NCBI GenBank assembly: GCA_052273845.1
Contig: DAVZHM010000031.1
Location: 1-20,021 of the forward strand
Origin: Fimenecus sp052273845
GTDB lineage: Bacteria; Bacillota; Clostridia; Oscillospirales; Acutalibacteraceae
Reading direction: 5' to 3'
Length of the DNA: 20,021 nt
Made by a program: the position numbers and the translations under genes. Below, piece after piece: positions 7,775 through 14,477 of the stretch. Below the pieces are notes generated by a model that saw only the letters and a list, made by a program, of their open reading frames with translations, had not been told where the DNA came from and did not search any database. Within the stretch, counting starts at the first letter, position 1; every line of letters begins with the position of its first letter.

Positions 7775-8483
7775 CGCCGCCGCAAATTACAAGCGGCTTT
7801 TTCGCCCTCAAAAGAACGGAAACAAGGTCATCCGCTTCTTCTTGGGCGGGGGCAACGCGGGTGATTTTATGCACGCGCTTTTGCAGGAATTCTTCGGGGA
7901 AATCATAGGTTTCACCCTCGACATCCTGCGGCATTGAAATGCAGACAGCGCCTGTTTCGGCGGTATCTGTCAGCACACGCATGGCGTTTATCATCGCGGT
8001 CATCAGTTGTTCGGGGCGTGCAATGCGATCCCAATAGCGCGTAACTGCTTTATAAGCATCATTGGTGGTGGTTGCAAGCGAATTCACCTGCTCAAACTGT
8101 TGGAGCACCGGGTCAGGCTGACGGGTGGAAAACGCATCGGCGGGAATTAAGAGAAGCGGCACGTGATTCACAGTTGCCGTTGCCGCCGCCGTAATCATAT
8201 TGGCAGCGCCCGGGCCGATAGACGAGGAGCAGGCAATGATTTTGCGGCGGTTGTTTTGCTTTGCAAACGCCGTTGCCGCGTGCGCCATGCCCTGTTCGTT
8301 TTTGCCTTGATAGACGGTAAGTCCGCCGCGGTCGGAGTCGAGCGCTTCGCCGAGCCCGCAAACGATGCCGTGGCCGAAGATGGTGAAAATACCGTCCACG
8401 AACTTCGTTTCTTTGCCGTCGAAGGACACATACTGATTATCCAAAAATTTGACGAGAGCCTGTGCGGTCGTCATAACTGCCAT
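7740..8483 (-). CDS. iolD: 3D-(3,5/4)-trihydroxycyclohexane-1,2-dione hydrolase, N-terminal part (interrupted)
   Basis: This 247-residue frame is the N-terminal (pyrimidine-binding) domain of IolD. The activating Glu of ThDP enzymes is E63 in QGKNEQGMAHAA, and SSSIGPGAANM and the CISMPQDVEGETYDFP segment fit the IolD family. It stops at a TGA (7740-7742) directly after VRYSEAGENA. Removing one A from the AAAA run (minus strand, 7747-7750) restores SEAGETLEKFCHEFNIPF and continuity with the downstream frame. The start at 8483 is firm, with AAGGAGG 7 bases upstream, 12 bases after the iolB stop. The break may be a true mutation or an assembly error. Confidence 0.88.
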   Translation of the reverse strand: MAVMTTAQALVKFLDNQYVSFDGKETKFVDGIFTIFGHGIVCGLGEALDSDRGGLTVYQGKNEQGMAHAATAFAKQNNRRKIIACSSSIGPGAANMITAAATATVNHVPLLLIPADAFSTRQPDPVLQQFEQVNSLATTTNDAYKAVTRYWDRIARPEQLMTAMINAMRVLTDTAETGAVCISMPQDVEGETYDFPEEFLQKRVHKITRVAPAQEEADDLVSVLLRAKKPLVICGGGVRYSEAGENA

Positions 8484-8495
8484 AAAAAAGCCTCC

Positions 8496-9266
8496 TTATT
8501 TTTCATCAAGCAACCATGCGTGGTCGGGGTCGTCAATGCGGGTTTTCCGCCACGGGTCACCGTCGAGATGGCGAATCATCCATACATAATACATGGAATA
8601 CCCGGGGGCGGCAACCTGTTGGTGCGTTTTCATCGGGGTGATGGACAGCGCGCCGCCGTTTAACACTTTGTAAGCATCGTCGCCGTTGAAGCCGACGCCG
8701 AAGCCTTGCGGTTTATCAAATTCATAGTAATACAGTTCCGGTTGGGGGTGGTAATGCGGCGGATAACTCGACCAGCACCCGGGTTTGTGGAACACCTCGC
8801 CCAAAACCATATTCGAATACGGCGCGTTTTCATAGTCGAACACCGTCAAGACCTGCCGATGTGCCGTGCCGTTCCATTGGGCTTTGCCGAATTCCTGCAA
8901 TGTGCAATCGTCCGGCGTGTAGTAAACAATATCAAAATCGTTTGCATTGTCGGTTTGCTGAATTAAAATACGAGCATCGCTCTTTGCCGATACAGTCACC
9001 GCTTTTTTGTGCGGGAAATGCACACAATAGGGCTTGTCAAGAAACGGGCTGCGGCGTGATGCCTGTTCGGTGCGCCCCGCAAAGAGGAAATCAACCTCGC
9101 CTGCGAGCAGTAAAACGGCGGTTTCGTTTGCCGCGCTGCACAGCGTGACCGATTCGCCGCTTTTCATCTGCTTAACCTTAATGGTCATCAGCATTTCGGC
9201 GTTTTTGCCGCCCATTTCGCATAGGATTTTTTCGTTGTTTTCATTGAAAACAGGAGTTTCGTACAT
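8496..9266 (-). CDS. iolB: 5-deoxy-glucuronate isomerase
   Basis: This 256-residue bicupin of the KduI/IolB family would isomerise 5-deoxy-D-glucuronate to 5-dehydro-2-deoxy-D-gluconate. The C-terminal cupin has the metal site SSYPPHYHPQPELYYYEF with H171, H173 and E177, followed by PQGFG and a further His in the MKTHQQVAAPGYSMYYVWM segment (H215). An in-frame GTG lies at 9275, but AAGGTGAT places the ribosome binding site just before the ATG at 9266, so that start is chosen. iolD follows after 12 bases. A structured insert separates it from iolC upstream. Confidence 0.9.
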   Translation of the reverse strand: MYETPVFNENNEKILCEMGGKNAEMLMTIKVKQMKSGESVTLCSAANETAVLLLAGEVDFLFAGRTEQASRRSPFLDKPYCVHFPHKKAVTVSAKSDARILIQQTDNANDFDIVYYTPDDCTLQEFGKAQWNGTAHRQVLTVFDYENAPYSNMVLGEVFHKPGCWSSYPPHYHPQPELYYYEFDKPQGFGVGFNGDDAYKVLNGGALSITPMKTHQQVAAPGYSMYYVWMIRHLDGDPWRKTRIDDPDHAWLLDEK

Positions 9267-9322
9267 ATGTATCACCTTGGTATGGTTAGTATTTCAAAGC
9301 TGTGTTTGCAGAATTTGTTCAG

Positions 9323-9405
9323 GGTGCGTGCACGGGGCGTTTTCTCGTTGCCTGACGCGTATATAGGATACGCGAGGGTGGCGAAAAATTCGCCGTGTGC
9401 GTGCC
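9323..9405. repeat. Structured palindromic element between iolC and iolB
   Basis: The outer arms 9323-9339 and 9391-9405 can pair over about 15 positions if four G.T wobbles are allowed, so they match better as RNA than as DNA. Inside lie CGCGTAT/ATACGCG (9356-9362 with 9368-9374) and GGCGAA/TTCGCC (9380-9385 with 9389-9394, mutually exclusive with part of the outer stem). The block fills most of the 148-base gap and is not needed for the iolB ribosome binding site. It is probably an extragenic palindromic or small non-autonomous element; one copy is seen. Confidence 0.5.
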
Positions 9406-9414
9406 ATAGAAAAA

Positions 9415-10431
9415 TTATGCCCGCGCGACCATTTCGCCGTATTCTTCCTTTTCTTTCTGAATGAACGCTTTAACCGCGTCTGCTGTGGGCATATCTTCCG
9501 AGCAAGCGTGCGAAGCCACAAGCATTGCCGCAGATGCAGAGCCGAATTCCAATGCATCCATCATTTCATAGTCTTCAAAAAGACCGTACAGGAATGCGGA
9601 AGCGTACCCGTCGCCGCCGCCGAACGATTTTAATAGTTTGACGGGGAAGGGCTTAATGGAATAACTTTCGCCGTCGTTTGTGTAGGCGGTCGATCCCTCT
9701 TTGCCGTGTTTGATGATGACGATTTTTGCGTTGTAACTATGCCACAACGCGGCGGTTTCGGCATCGGTCATACTGGGGTTAATCAGCGCTTCGGTCAAAT
9801 CGTATTCTTCGCGAGAGCCCAAAATGATGTCCGCTTCTTTGGCGACCGCAGAATAATAAATGGCAATTTCGTCGGCGTTTTTCCAGTTGTATGCGCGGTA
9901 GTCAATATCGAAGATAATCGGCACGCTGTTTTTCTTGGCAAGCGCCACAGCTTTGAGTGCCGCTTCGCGCGAAGGACTTTCGGCAAGTGCCGTACCCGAA
10001 ATTAAAAGCGCTTTTGTCTTTTTGATGTACTCCTCGTCAATATCCTGCACATCCAATTTTAAATCCGCCGCAACATTGCGATACATTAAAATGGAACTTT
10101 CGGTTTCGGACTTGATTTCAGTAAAGGTCAAGCCGATTTTCTCGCCGTTTTCGCAGCGTTTGATGTGCGAAGTGTCGATGCCCTCTTTTTTGAAATAATC
10201 GGTGACAAACGTACCGAGTTGGTCATCGGAAACGCGCGCAAAAAAGCCGATTTTCTTGCCCAAACGCGCAAGCCCCACCGCGATATTGGCAGGCGAACCG
10301 CCCAAATACCGTTTAAAAGTGGTGCTTTCGTTTAAAGGACAATAGTAATCGACGGGGTTAAAATCCACGGCAACTCTGCCCAAGAGGATTAAATCGTAGG
10401 GTTTGCTTTGGTCAAATTTTACATACTGCAT
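9415..10431 (-). CDS. iolC: 5-dehydro-2-deoxygluconokinase
   Basis: This 338-residue PfkB-family sugar kinase would phosphorylate 5-dehydro-2-deoxy-D-gluconate with ATP, producing the substrate of the aldolase IolJ. The first PfkB signature is YLGGSPANIAVGLARLG (residues 42-58). The second is KSFGGGDGYASAFLYGL, with the catalytic Asp at D274; the usual GAGD is GGGD here, as is common in the IolC subgroup. GRVAVDFNP near the N-terminus also fits IolC. The ATG at 10431 has AAGGAG 8 bases upstream. The gene lies between two palindromic inserts of the operon. Confidence 0.9.
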   Translation of the reverse strand: MQYVKFDQSKPYDLILLGRVAVDFNPVDYYCPLNESTTFKRYLGGSPANIAVGLARLGKKIGFFARVSDDQLGTFVTDYFKKEGIDTSHIKRCENGEKIGLTFTEIKSETESSILMYRNVAADLKLDVQDIDEEYIKKTKALLISGTALAESPSREAALKAVALAKKNSVPIIFDIDYRAYNWKNADEIAIYYSAVAKEADIILGSREEYDLTEALINPSMTDAETAALWHSYNAKIVIIKHGKEGSTAYTNDGESYSIKPFPVKLLKSFGGGDGYASAFLYGLFEDYEMMDALEFGSASAAMLVASHACSEDMPTADAVKAFIQKEKEEYGEMVARA

Positions 10432-10449
10432 AAAGAGTACTCCTTATTT

Positions 10450-10495
10450 CTCCCTTAAGCCACGCTTGCGCGTGACAACTCCCTCTTAAAGGGAG
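10450..10495. repeat. Palindromic REP-like element between iolJ and iolC
   Basis: CTCCCTT (10450-10456) and AAGGGAG (10489-10495) form the outer arms. Inside lie the hairpin CACGC-TTGC-GCGTG (10461-10474) and CTCCCT (10480-10485), which can instead pair with AAGGGAG. This arrangement of CTCCCT / CACGC..GCGTG / AGGGAG closely resembles dispersed intergenic repeats I know from Oscillospirales-type gut Clostridia. The family assignment is from memory and unverified. Confidence 0.6.
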
Positions 10496-10519
10496 CGTAA
10501 AGGTATATAATGATTTTAT

Positions 10520-11359
10520 TTACTGCATATTAAAGATTTCAATATGCCGTTTCACATTTTGATAGACGCCCTCGACTTCGCAGGCGGAAAGTTCAAAATA
10601 ATTGGGTTTGCCCTCTTTGCGATCGACGTATGCCTTGGCATAAGCGGCAAGTGCGTCAAACGAAGCGGTGGCGATATTGATTTTCCGAACGCCAAGGCCT
10701 ATGCAACGCTGAAACATTTCGGCCGTGATGCCCGTGCCGCCGTGGAGTACCAACGGCGTTTTGACCGCCTTGTGGATTTCTTCGAGCACATCGAAGCGAA
10801 GTTCGGGCAAAACGGGATAATTGCCGTGCGCGTTGCCAATGGCAACCGCCAACGCGTCCACGCCTGTTTCATCACAAAAACGAACGGCATCGGCAGGGTT
10901 GGTGCAAAGGATTTTGTGTGCTTTCCCCTCGCCCTCGTTGCCGCCGACCACGCCGAGTTCCGCTTCGACAGTCGCATCGTAATCGCTTGCGAGCTGCACC
11001 ACATTTTTCACTGTGTCGATGTTTTCCTTAAGCGGCAGTTGCGAGCCGTCAAACATGACGGAAGTAAAGCCGATATCCAACGCTTTCAAAACCGTTTCGG
11101 TGCGAAGTCCGTGATCAAGATGCACGGCAATGTCCACATTCGCTTCCTCTGCCGCGGCAAGCATCATCGGGCCCATCAATTCCAGTGGGGAATTCGGAAG
11201 CCGCACTTCGGCAATCTGCAAAATGATCGGCGTTTCGAGTTCTTCCGCCGCTTTTACAGCCCCCATCACCATTTCCATATTGCCGACGGAAAATGCCCCG
11301 ACGGCGATATTTTTTTGCTCTGCACGTTCGAGCAAATCTTTCATTGCAACCAGTGCCAT
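10520..11359 (-). CDS. iolJ: Class II aldolase, 6-phospho-5-dehydro-2-deoxy-D-gluconate aldolase
   Basis: This 279-residue class II (zinc-dependent) aldolase of the fructose-bisphosphate aldolase family would split the phosphorylated IolC product into dihydroxyacetone phosphate and malonic semialdehyde. Family residues are in place: VHLDHG (catalytic D82, zinc ligand H83), MFDGSQLP, EAELGVVGG (E134), IGNAHG (H178), LVLHGGTGI (H206) and KINIATA for phosphate binding. By sequence alone it could be a fructose- or tagatose-bisphosphate aldolase; its place as first gene of a complete iol operon argues for IolJ. The ribosome binding site before the ATG at 11359 is weak. The operon promoter is at 11405-11433. 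Confidence 0.85.
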   Translation of the reverse strand: MALVAMKDLLERAEQKNIAVGAFSVGNMEMVMGAVKAAEELETPIILQIAEVRLPNSPLELMGPMMLAAAEEANVDIAVHLDHGLRTETVLKALDIGFTSVMFDGSQLPLKENIDTVKNVVQLASDYDATVEAELGVVGGNEGEGKAHKILCTNPADAVRFCDETGVDALAVAIGNAHGNYPVLPELRFDVLEEIHKAVKTPLVLHGGTGITAEMFQRCIGLGVRKINIATASFDALAAYAKAYVDRKEGKPNYFELSACEVEGVYQNVKRHIEIFNMQ

Positions 11360-11404
11360 ATTGCTTCAAAACACTTCTTTCCGATTATATTGATTTATTC
11401 TTAT

Positions 11405-11433
11405 GTTATATCACTTTTGCCCCCCGTTTTCAA
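11405..11433 (-). promoter_or_regulatory. Promoter of the iol operon
   Basis: On the minus strand TTGAAA (11428-11433) and TATAAC (11405-11410) are separated by exactly 17 bases. Expected transcription start is near 11398, about 40 bases before iolJ. The spacer contains a GGGGGG run. No clear IolR-like operator pair is recognised around it. Confidence 0.65.
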
Positions 11434-11478
11434 TGCACAGGCGGTAGAAATATTGCGAAATAATCTGTGAAAAATCAC

Positions 11479-11510
11479 AAAAAAACGGCATCCTTGTTCA
11501 GATGCCGTTC
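11479..11510 (-). terminator. Rho-independent terminator of the antiporter gene
   Basis: Read leftward, AACGGCATC pairs with GATGCCGTT over 9 bp around an 8-base loop (arms 11501-11509 and 11484-11492) and is followed by a T-run. It sits about 26 bases after the antiporter stop codon and separates it from the iol promoter. Confidence 0.85.
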
Positions 11511-11535
11511 TTTCTTTTATACAAATATTCCGCAT

Positions 11536-12744
11536 TCACGAAGTTGCATTTGCAACCGCTGTTTCTTTTGCTTTTTTGTCGTCGTGCGCATACAAAAGTT
11601 TTAACGCAATCGGCGTAACCACCGAGGAAATGAGAATGAGCAAAATCACAGGCGTGAAATACGCCGAAGTAATAATCCCGCAGGAAAGTCCTTTTTGTGC
11701 CACAATCAGCGCGACCTCGCCGCGTGTCATCATACCGACGCCGATTTTCAGGGAATCGTTCCATTGAAAACGGCAAGCTTTTGCCATCAGGGAACAACCG
11801 ATGATTTTGCACAAAAGTGCCACCAAAACAAAGCCGACGGCAAACAGTACAAGTTCGCCCGAAATTTTGTCGAGCGTGGTTTTCAAACCGATACTCGCGA
11901 AAAACACGGGACCGAACAGCATATAAGAACTGATGTCCATTTTTTCGGCGATGTAGTCGGAATCGTGAATACTGCACAGGATAATGCCCGCAACATACGC
12001 CCCCGTGATGTCAGCAATCCCGAAAAAGCGTTCGGCAACAAATGCCATACCGAAGCAAAGCGCCAACCCTGCAATCGGAATACGGCGCGTATGCGGCCAA
12101 CGCTTGTCGCACCAACGAAATACTTTGTAGCAGATAAAGCCGAACACGAAAGAAAACAGGAAAAACAAAGCCGTTTTTAAAAGCACCGCGGCAGGTTTGA
12201 CGTCGCCGCCGTTTAACCCCACCACGAAAGTCAAAACGATAATGCCGATGACATCGTCAATAATGGCGGCGCTCAGTACCGTTGTGCCGACTTGGGAAGA
12301 AAGTTTGCCGAGTTCTTTTAAGGTTTGCACGGTGATGCTCACGGAAGTAGCCGTCATAATGACGCCGATGAACACCGCGCGGTAAAATTCGGGAGACCCG
12401 AACGGCGACGCGCCGTAAATTGCCATATACAAAGCCGTGCCGCCGACAAGCGGCATAAACACGCCCGCGCAGGCAATGGCAAAGGCTTTCAAGCCTGTTT
12501 TCATTAAATCATGCAAATTGGTTTGCAGTCCTGCCGAAAACATCAACAGCACCACGCCGATTTCGGCAAGTTGCGCCAGGAAATCGCTTTGGTCCACAAG
12601 TCCCAAAACGCTCGGCCCGATAATCACGCCCGCAATAATTTCGCCGACCACTTGCGGGGCTTTTAATTTGCGCGCCGCAATGCCGAACAGTTTTGCGGCG
12701 ACGATAATGATACACAAACTTTTAAATACGGTATAGGCTTGCAT
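11536..12744 (-). CDS. CPA2-family cation/proton antiporter (KefB/NhaS-like)
   Basis: This 402-residue polytopic membrane protein belongs to the monovalent cation:proton antiporter-2 family (Na+/H+ exchanger fold), exchanging Na+ or K+ for protons across the cytoplasmic membrane. About 12 hydrophobic segments are visible. PQVVGEIIAGVIIGPSVLG near the N-terminus, LLMFSAGLQTNL, TATSVSITVQTLKELG, and the AAIIDDVIGII segment with the paired Asp of the ion site are all typical. There is no TrkA-N/RCK domain after the membrane part; the protein ends in a short charged tail. The frame is open up to 12810, but the upstream residues are Lys/Arg/Glu read from a purine-rich leader, so the ATG at 12744 is chosen. 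A PII-like gene lies upstream. Confidence 0.88.
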   Translation of the reverse strand: MQAYTVFKSLCIIIVAAKLFGIAARKLKAPQVVGEIIAGVIIGPSVLGLVDQSDFLAQLAEIGVVLLMFSAGLQTNLHDLMKTGLKAFAIACAGVFMPLVGGTALYMAIYGASPFGSPEFYRAVFIGVIMTATSVSITVQTLKELGKLSSQVGTTVLSAAIIDDVIGIIVLTFVVGLNGGDVKPAAVLLKTALFFLFSFVFGFICYKVFRWCDKRWPHTRRIPIAGLALCFGMAFVAERFFGIADITGAYVAGIILCSIHDSDYIAEKMDISSYMLFGPVFFASIGLKTTLDKISGELVLFAVGFVLVALLCKIIGCSLMAKACRFQWNDSLKIGVGMMTRGEVALIVAQKGLSCGIITSAYFTPVILLILISSVVTPIALKLLYAHDDKKAKETAVANATS

Positions 12745-12795
12745 AAATATCTTCTCTTCTCTTTTTCGTTTCCGTTTTCCTTTTTTCGCAATACT

Positions 12796-12824
12796 ATTAT
12801 ACGCGCACAAATTCGGATTTGCAA
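12796..12824 (-). promoter_or_regulatory. Promoter of the antiporter gene
   Basis: TTGCAA (12819-12824) and a perfect TATAAT (12796-12801) on the minus strand are separated by 17 bases, about 50 bases upstream of the ATG at 12744. It follows the terminator of the PII-like gene, so the antiporter is transcribed at least partly on its own. Confidence 0.75.
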
Positions 12825-12828
12825 ATAT

Positions 12829-12866
12829 AAAAAAAGAAACCTACATTTTGAACAAACGCAGGTTCT
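12829..12866 (-). terminator. Terminator of the PII-like gene
   Basis: Read leftward, AACCTGC pairs with GTAGGTT (one G.T wobble) around a loop of about 14 bases, and the stem runs into a TTTCTTTTTTT tract. It is about 45 bases after the stop codon at 12908. The stem is moderate, so read-through into the antiporter gene is possible. Confidence 0.6.
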
Positions 12867-12907
12867 CTGTGTGTATTCTTTTGTGAAAAAAAGCGAATGC
12901 AAAGCGA

Positions 12908-13249
12908 TTAACCGCGCACGCCGTCCGTAAACCCAAGCGGGAGCGTTAAAAACACGCCGGTGTTCGCCTTTTCAAGTCCGCCGGTGACCTCTAACACGAT
13001 TTTGTGCGTTTTTTCAATATTTTCCGAGGTCATTGCCGCCAAAAGCAGTTTATTTTGATCGGCGTCCGGATTCAAATATTGGCGCAAAGAACTAAACACG
13101 GGCGGTTTTTCCAAATCACTGCCCGCAACCGCCTGCAAAACGCCCTCGCAATCCAACAGCGTGCCGCCGCGGATGCCTGCGTCCATCATTTTTACGAGAA
13201 TTTCGTCCATATATGCTTGATTGCGGATAATCAAAATTAACAGTTGCAT
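12908..13249 (-). CDS. Small PII-like (GlnB-fold) signalling protein
   Basis: This 113-residue protein starts MQLLILIIRNQAYMDEIL, continues MMDAGIRGGTLLDCEGVLQAV and ends TGVFLTLPLGFTDGVRG. The order beta strand, helix, G-x-x-G-x-T-hydrophobic-D-x-x-G strand, long loop, strand, helix, C-terminal strand fits the trimeric PII-like ferredoxin fold used as a ligand sensor. The classical GlnB uridylylation Tyr loop is not recognisable, so it is not a normal nitrogen PII protein. GGAGG precedes the ATG by 6 bases. Its position directly upstream of a CPA2 antiporter that lacks its own regulatory domain suggests it may regulate that antiporter; this is inference. Confidence 0.6.
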   Translation of the reverse strand: MQLLILIIRNQAYMDEILVKMMDAGIRGGTLLDCEGVLQAVAGSDLEKPPVFSSLRQYLNPDADQNKLLLAAMTSENIEKTHKIVLEVTGGLEKANTGVFLTLPLGFTDGVRG

Positions 13250-13279
13250 ACCTTGCCTCCAAAAGAAGTTTATGCTATT

Positions 13280-13308
13280 ATTTTACACAAAAGTTGCGAA
13301 TAATGCAA
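13280..13308 (-). promoter_or_regulatory. Promoter of the PII-like gene
   Basis: TTGCAT (13303-13308) and TAAAAT (13280-13285) on the minus strand are separated by 17 bases, about 30 bases upstream of the PII-like start. It lies back-to-back with the start region of the pseudouridine synthase gene. Confidence 0.65.
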
Positions 13309-13326
13309 TAGAAAGGCGGTGGAATT

Positions 13327-14193
13327 GTGGCAAGACATTTGGAATACCGTATTGACAGCCGTTTTGACGGCAAAAAAATCAAAGAATTTTTGAAAAACGA
13401 AGTCGGTGTTTCGCACCGTATGCTGTGTATATTAAAGCGAGAGCCTTTGGGGATTACCGTAAACGGCGCACACGCGCGCACGGTGGATTTTCTGCACGCG
13501 GGCGACACGCTCTGCCTTGCATTTCCCGATGACGAACACAATTCCGTCAGCGCGCCGACAAACATTCCGTTAGAAATTTTGTACGAAGATGACGATATAA
13601 TTGTCATTAACAAACCTGCAGGACTTGCCATGCATGAAACGCACAATCACCAAGGGGACGCGCTTTCCAACGCATTGGCGTTCTATTTGGAACAAAAGGG
13701 AAATCCTGCCGTTTTTCGCGCGGTGGGCAGACTCGACAAAGGCACTTCGGGGCTTGTGGTCTGCGCGCGCAACAAATATGCCGCTTACCGTTTGGCGGGG
13801 CAAGTGCAAAAAACCTATTTTGCCGTTGCCTGCGGGGTATTTGAGGGCAGCGGTACCATAGACGCGCCGATTTACCGCCCCGACGCAGGCAAGACTTTGC
13901 GCGCGGTAGGCGAAAACGGTGAGCGCGCCGTAACGCATTGGGAAGCGCTCAAGTGCGACGGCAAATGTACACTTTTGAAAATCCGTTTGGAAACGGGGCG
14001 CACGCACCAAATCCGTGTGCATTTTGCGCACCTCGGTGCGCCGCTTGTGGGCGACGATATGTACGGCAGTCCCGATTTGCGTTTAAACCACCAAGCGCTC
14101 CACTGTGGAGAATGCCGTCTTGTGCACCCTGTAACGGGCGAAGAAATGGTGTTTTGCGCGCCGTTGCCTTGCGATATGCAGGCGTTGTTATGA
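13327..14193 (+). CDS. RluA-family RNA pseudouridine synthase
   Basis: This 288-residue protein would isomerise specific uridines of 23S rRNA (or tRNA) to pseudouridine. The N-terminal part (residues 5-65) resembles an S4 RNA-binding domain. The catalytic motif is GRLDKGTSGL with the catalytic Asp at D137. NKPAGLAMHE (about 95-104) and the RTHQIRVHFAHLGAPLVGD segment are the other family signatures. The start is a GTG at 13327, preceded by an AAGG/GGTGG purine stretch. Which of the RluA/C/D subtypes it is cannot be told from sequence. Its 3' end overlaps the stop region of the convergent XRE gene by a few bases. Confidence 0.9.
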   Translation: MARHLEYRIDSRFDGKKIKEFLKNEVGVSHRMLCILKREPLGITVNGAHARTVDFLHAGDTLCLAFPDDEHNSVSAPTNIPLEILYEDDDIIVINKPAGLAMHETHNHQGDALSNALAFYLEQKGNPAVFRAVGRLDKGTSGLVVCARNKYAAYRLAGQVQKTYFAVACGVFEGSGTIDAPIYRPDAGKTLRAVGENGERAVTHWEALKCDGKCTLLKIRLETGRTHQIRVHFAHLGAPLVGDDMYGSPDLRLNHQALHCGECRLVHPVTGEEMVFCAPLPCDMQALL

Positions 14194-14388
14194 CGGAATA
14201 TATTCCGCAATATCCTCTAATTTGCAATTTAAAGCGGTGCAGAGTTTATCAAGCGTTTTTGTTTCCATATTCTCATTGGCTTTCAAGCGACGCACGGTTT
14301 TGCTGTCAATCCCCGCCTTTTCACGCAGGAAATAGGTCGAAACGCCTTTCTTTTCCATTGTTTTCCAAAGTTTATCATAAACAATCAT
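14188..14388 (-). CDS. Small XRE-family (Cro/CI, YozG-like) repressor
   Basis: This 66-residue protein is a single helix-turn-helix domain. The HTH runs from STYFLREKAGIDSKTVRRLK (residues 17-36) to LDKLCTALNCKLEDIAEYIP, the usual end of YozG-like Cro/CI proteins. No ligand or oligomerisation domain is attached. AAGGAGG stands 7 bases before the ATG at 14388. It is divergent from the SLOG-family gene and the space between contains paired palindromic sites, so it probably represses both itself and its neighbour. Its last codons overlap the 3' end of the pseudouridine synthase gene. Confidence 0.85.
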   Translation of the reverse strand: MIVYDKLWKTMEKKGVSTYFLREKAGIDSKTVRRLKANENMETKTLDKLCTALNCKLEDIAEYIPS

Positions 14389-14400
14389 TTATAACCCTCC

Positions 14401-14429
14401 TTGACAACAATTATTATGGGGGTTATAAT
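14401..14429 (+). promoter_or_regulatory. Perfect consensus promoter of the SLOG-family gene
   Basis: TTGACA (14401-14406), a 17-base spacer and TATAAT (14424-14429) match the sigma-70/SigA consensus exactly. Such a strong promoter usually needs a repressor, and it is embedded in the inverted repeats described at 14408-14466. Confidence 0.85.
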
Positions 14430-14466
14430 CGCAATTATTAAGGGGATATAATCCCCATAATGATTG
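14408..14466. promoter_or_regulatory. Inverted and direct repeats, probable XRE operator region
   Basis: CAATTATTATGGGG (14408-14421) recurs inverted as CCCCATAATGATTG (14453-14466) with 13 of 14 matches. Within it, GGGGTTATAAT (14419-14429) and GGGGATATAAT (14442-14452) form a direct repeat 23 bases apart, and GGGGAT-ATA-ATCCCC (14442-14456) is a perfect short palindrome. One half-site covers the spacer and -10 of the consensus promoter and the other lies just after the transcription start, a layout typical for repression. Confidence 0.6.
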
Positions 14467-14477
14467 CGGAGGAGTTT

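Noticed and set aside
12745..12810. A 22-residue N-terminal extension of the antiporter
   Set aside because: It would be read from a purine-rich leader (Lys/Arg/Glu run) that contains the ribosome binding site for the ATG at 12744.
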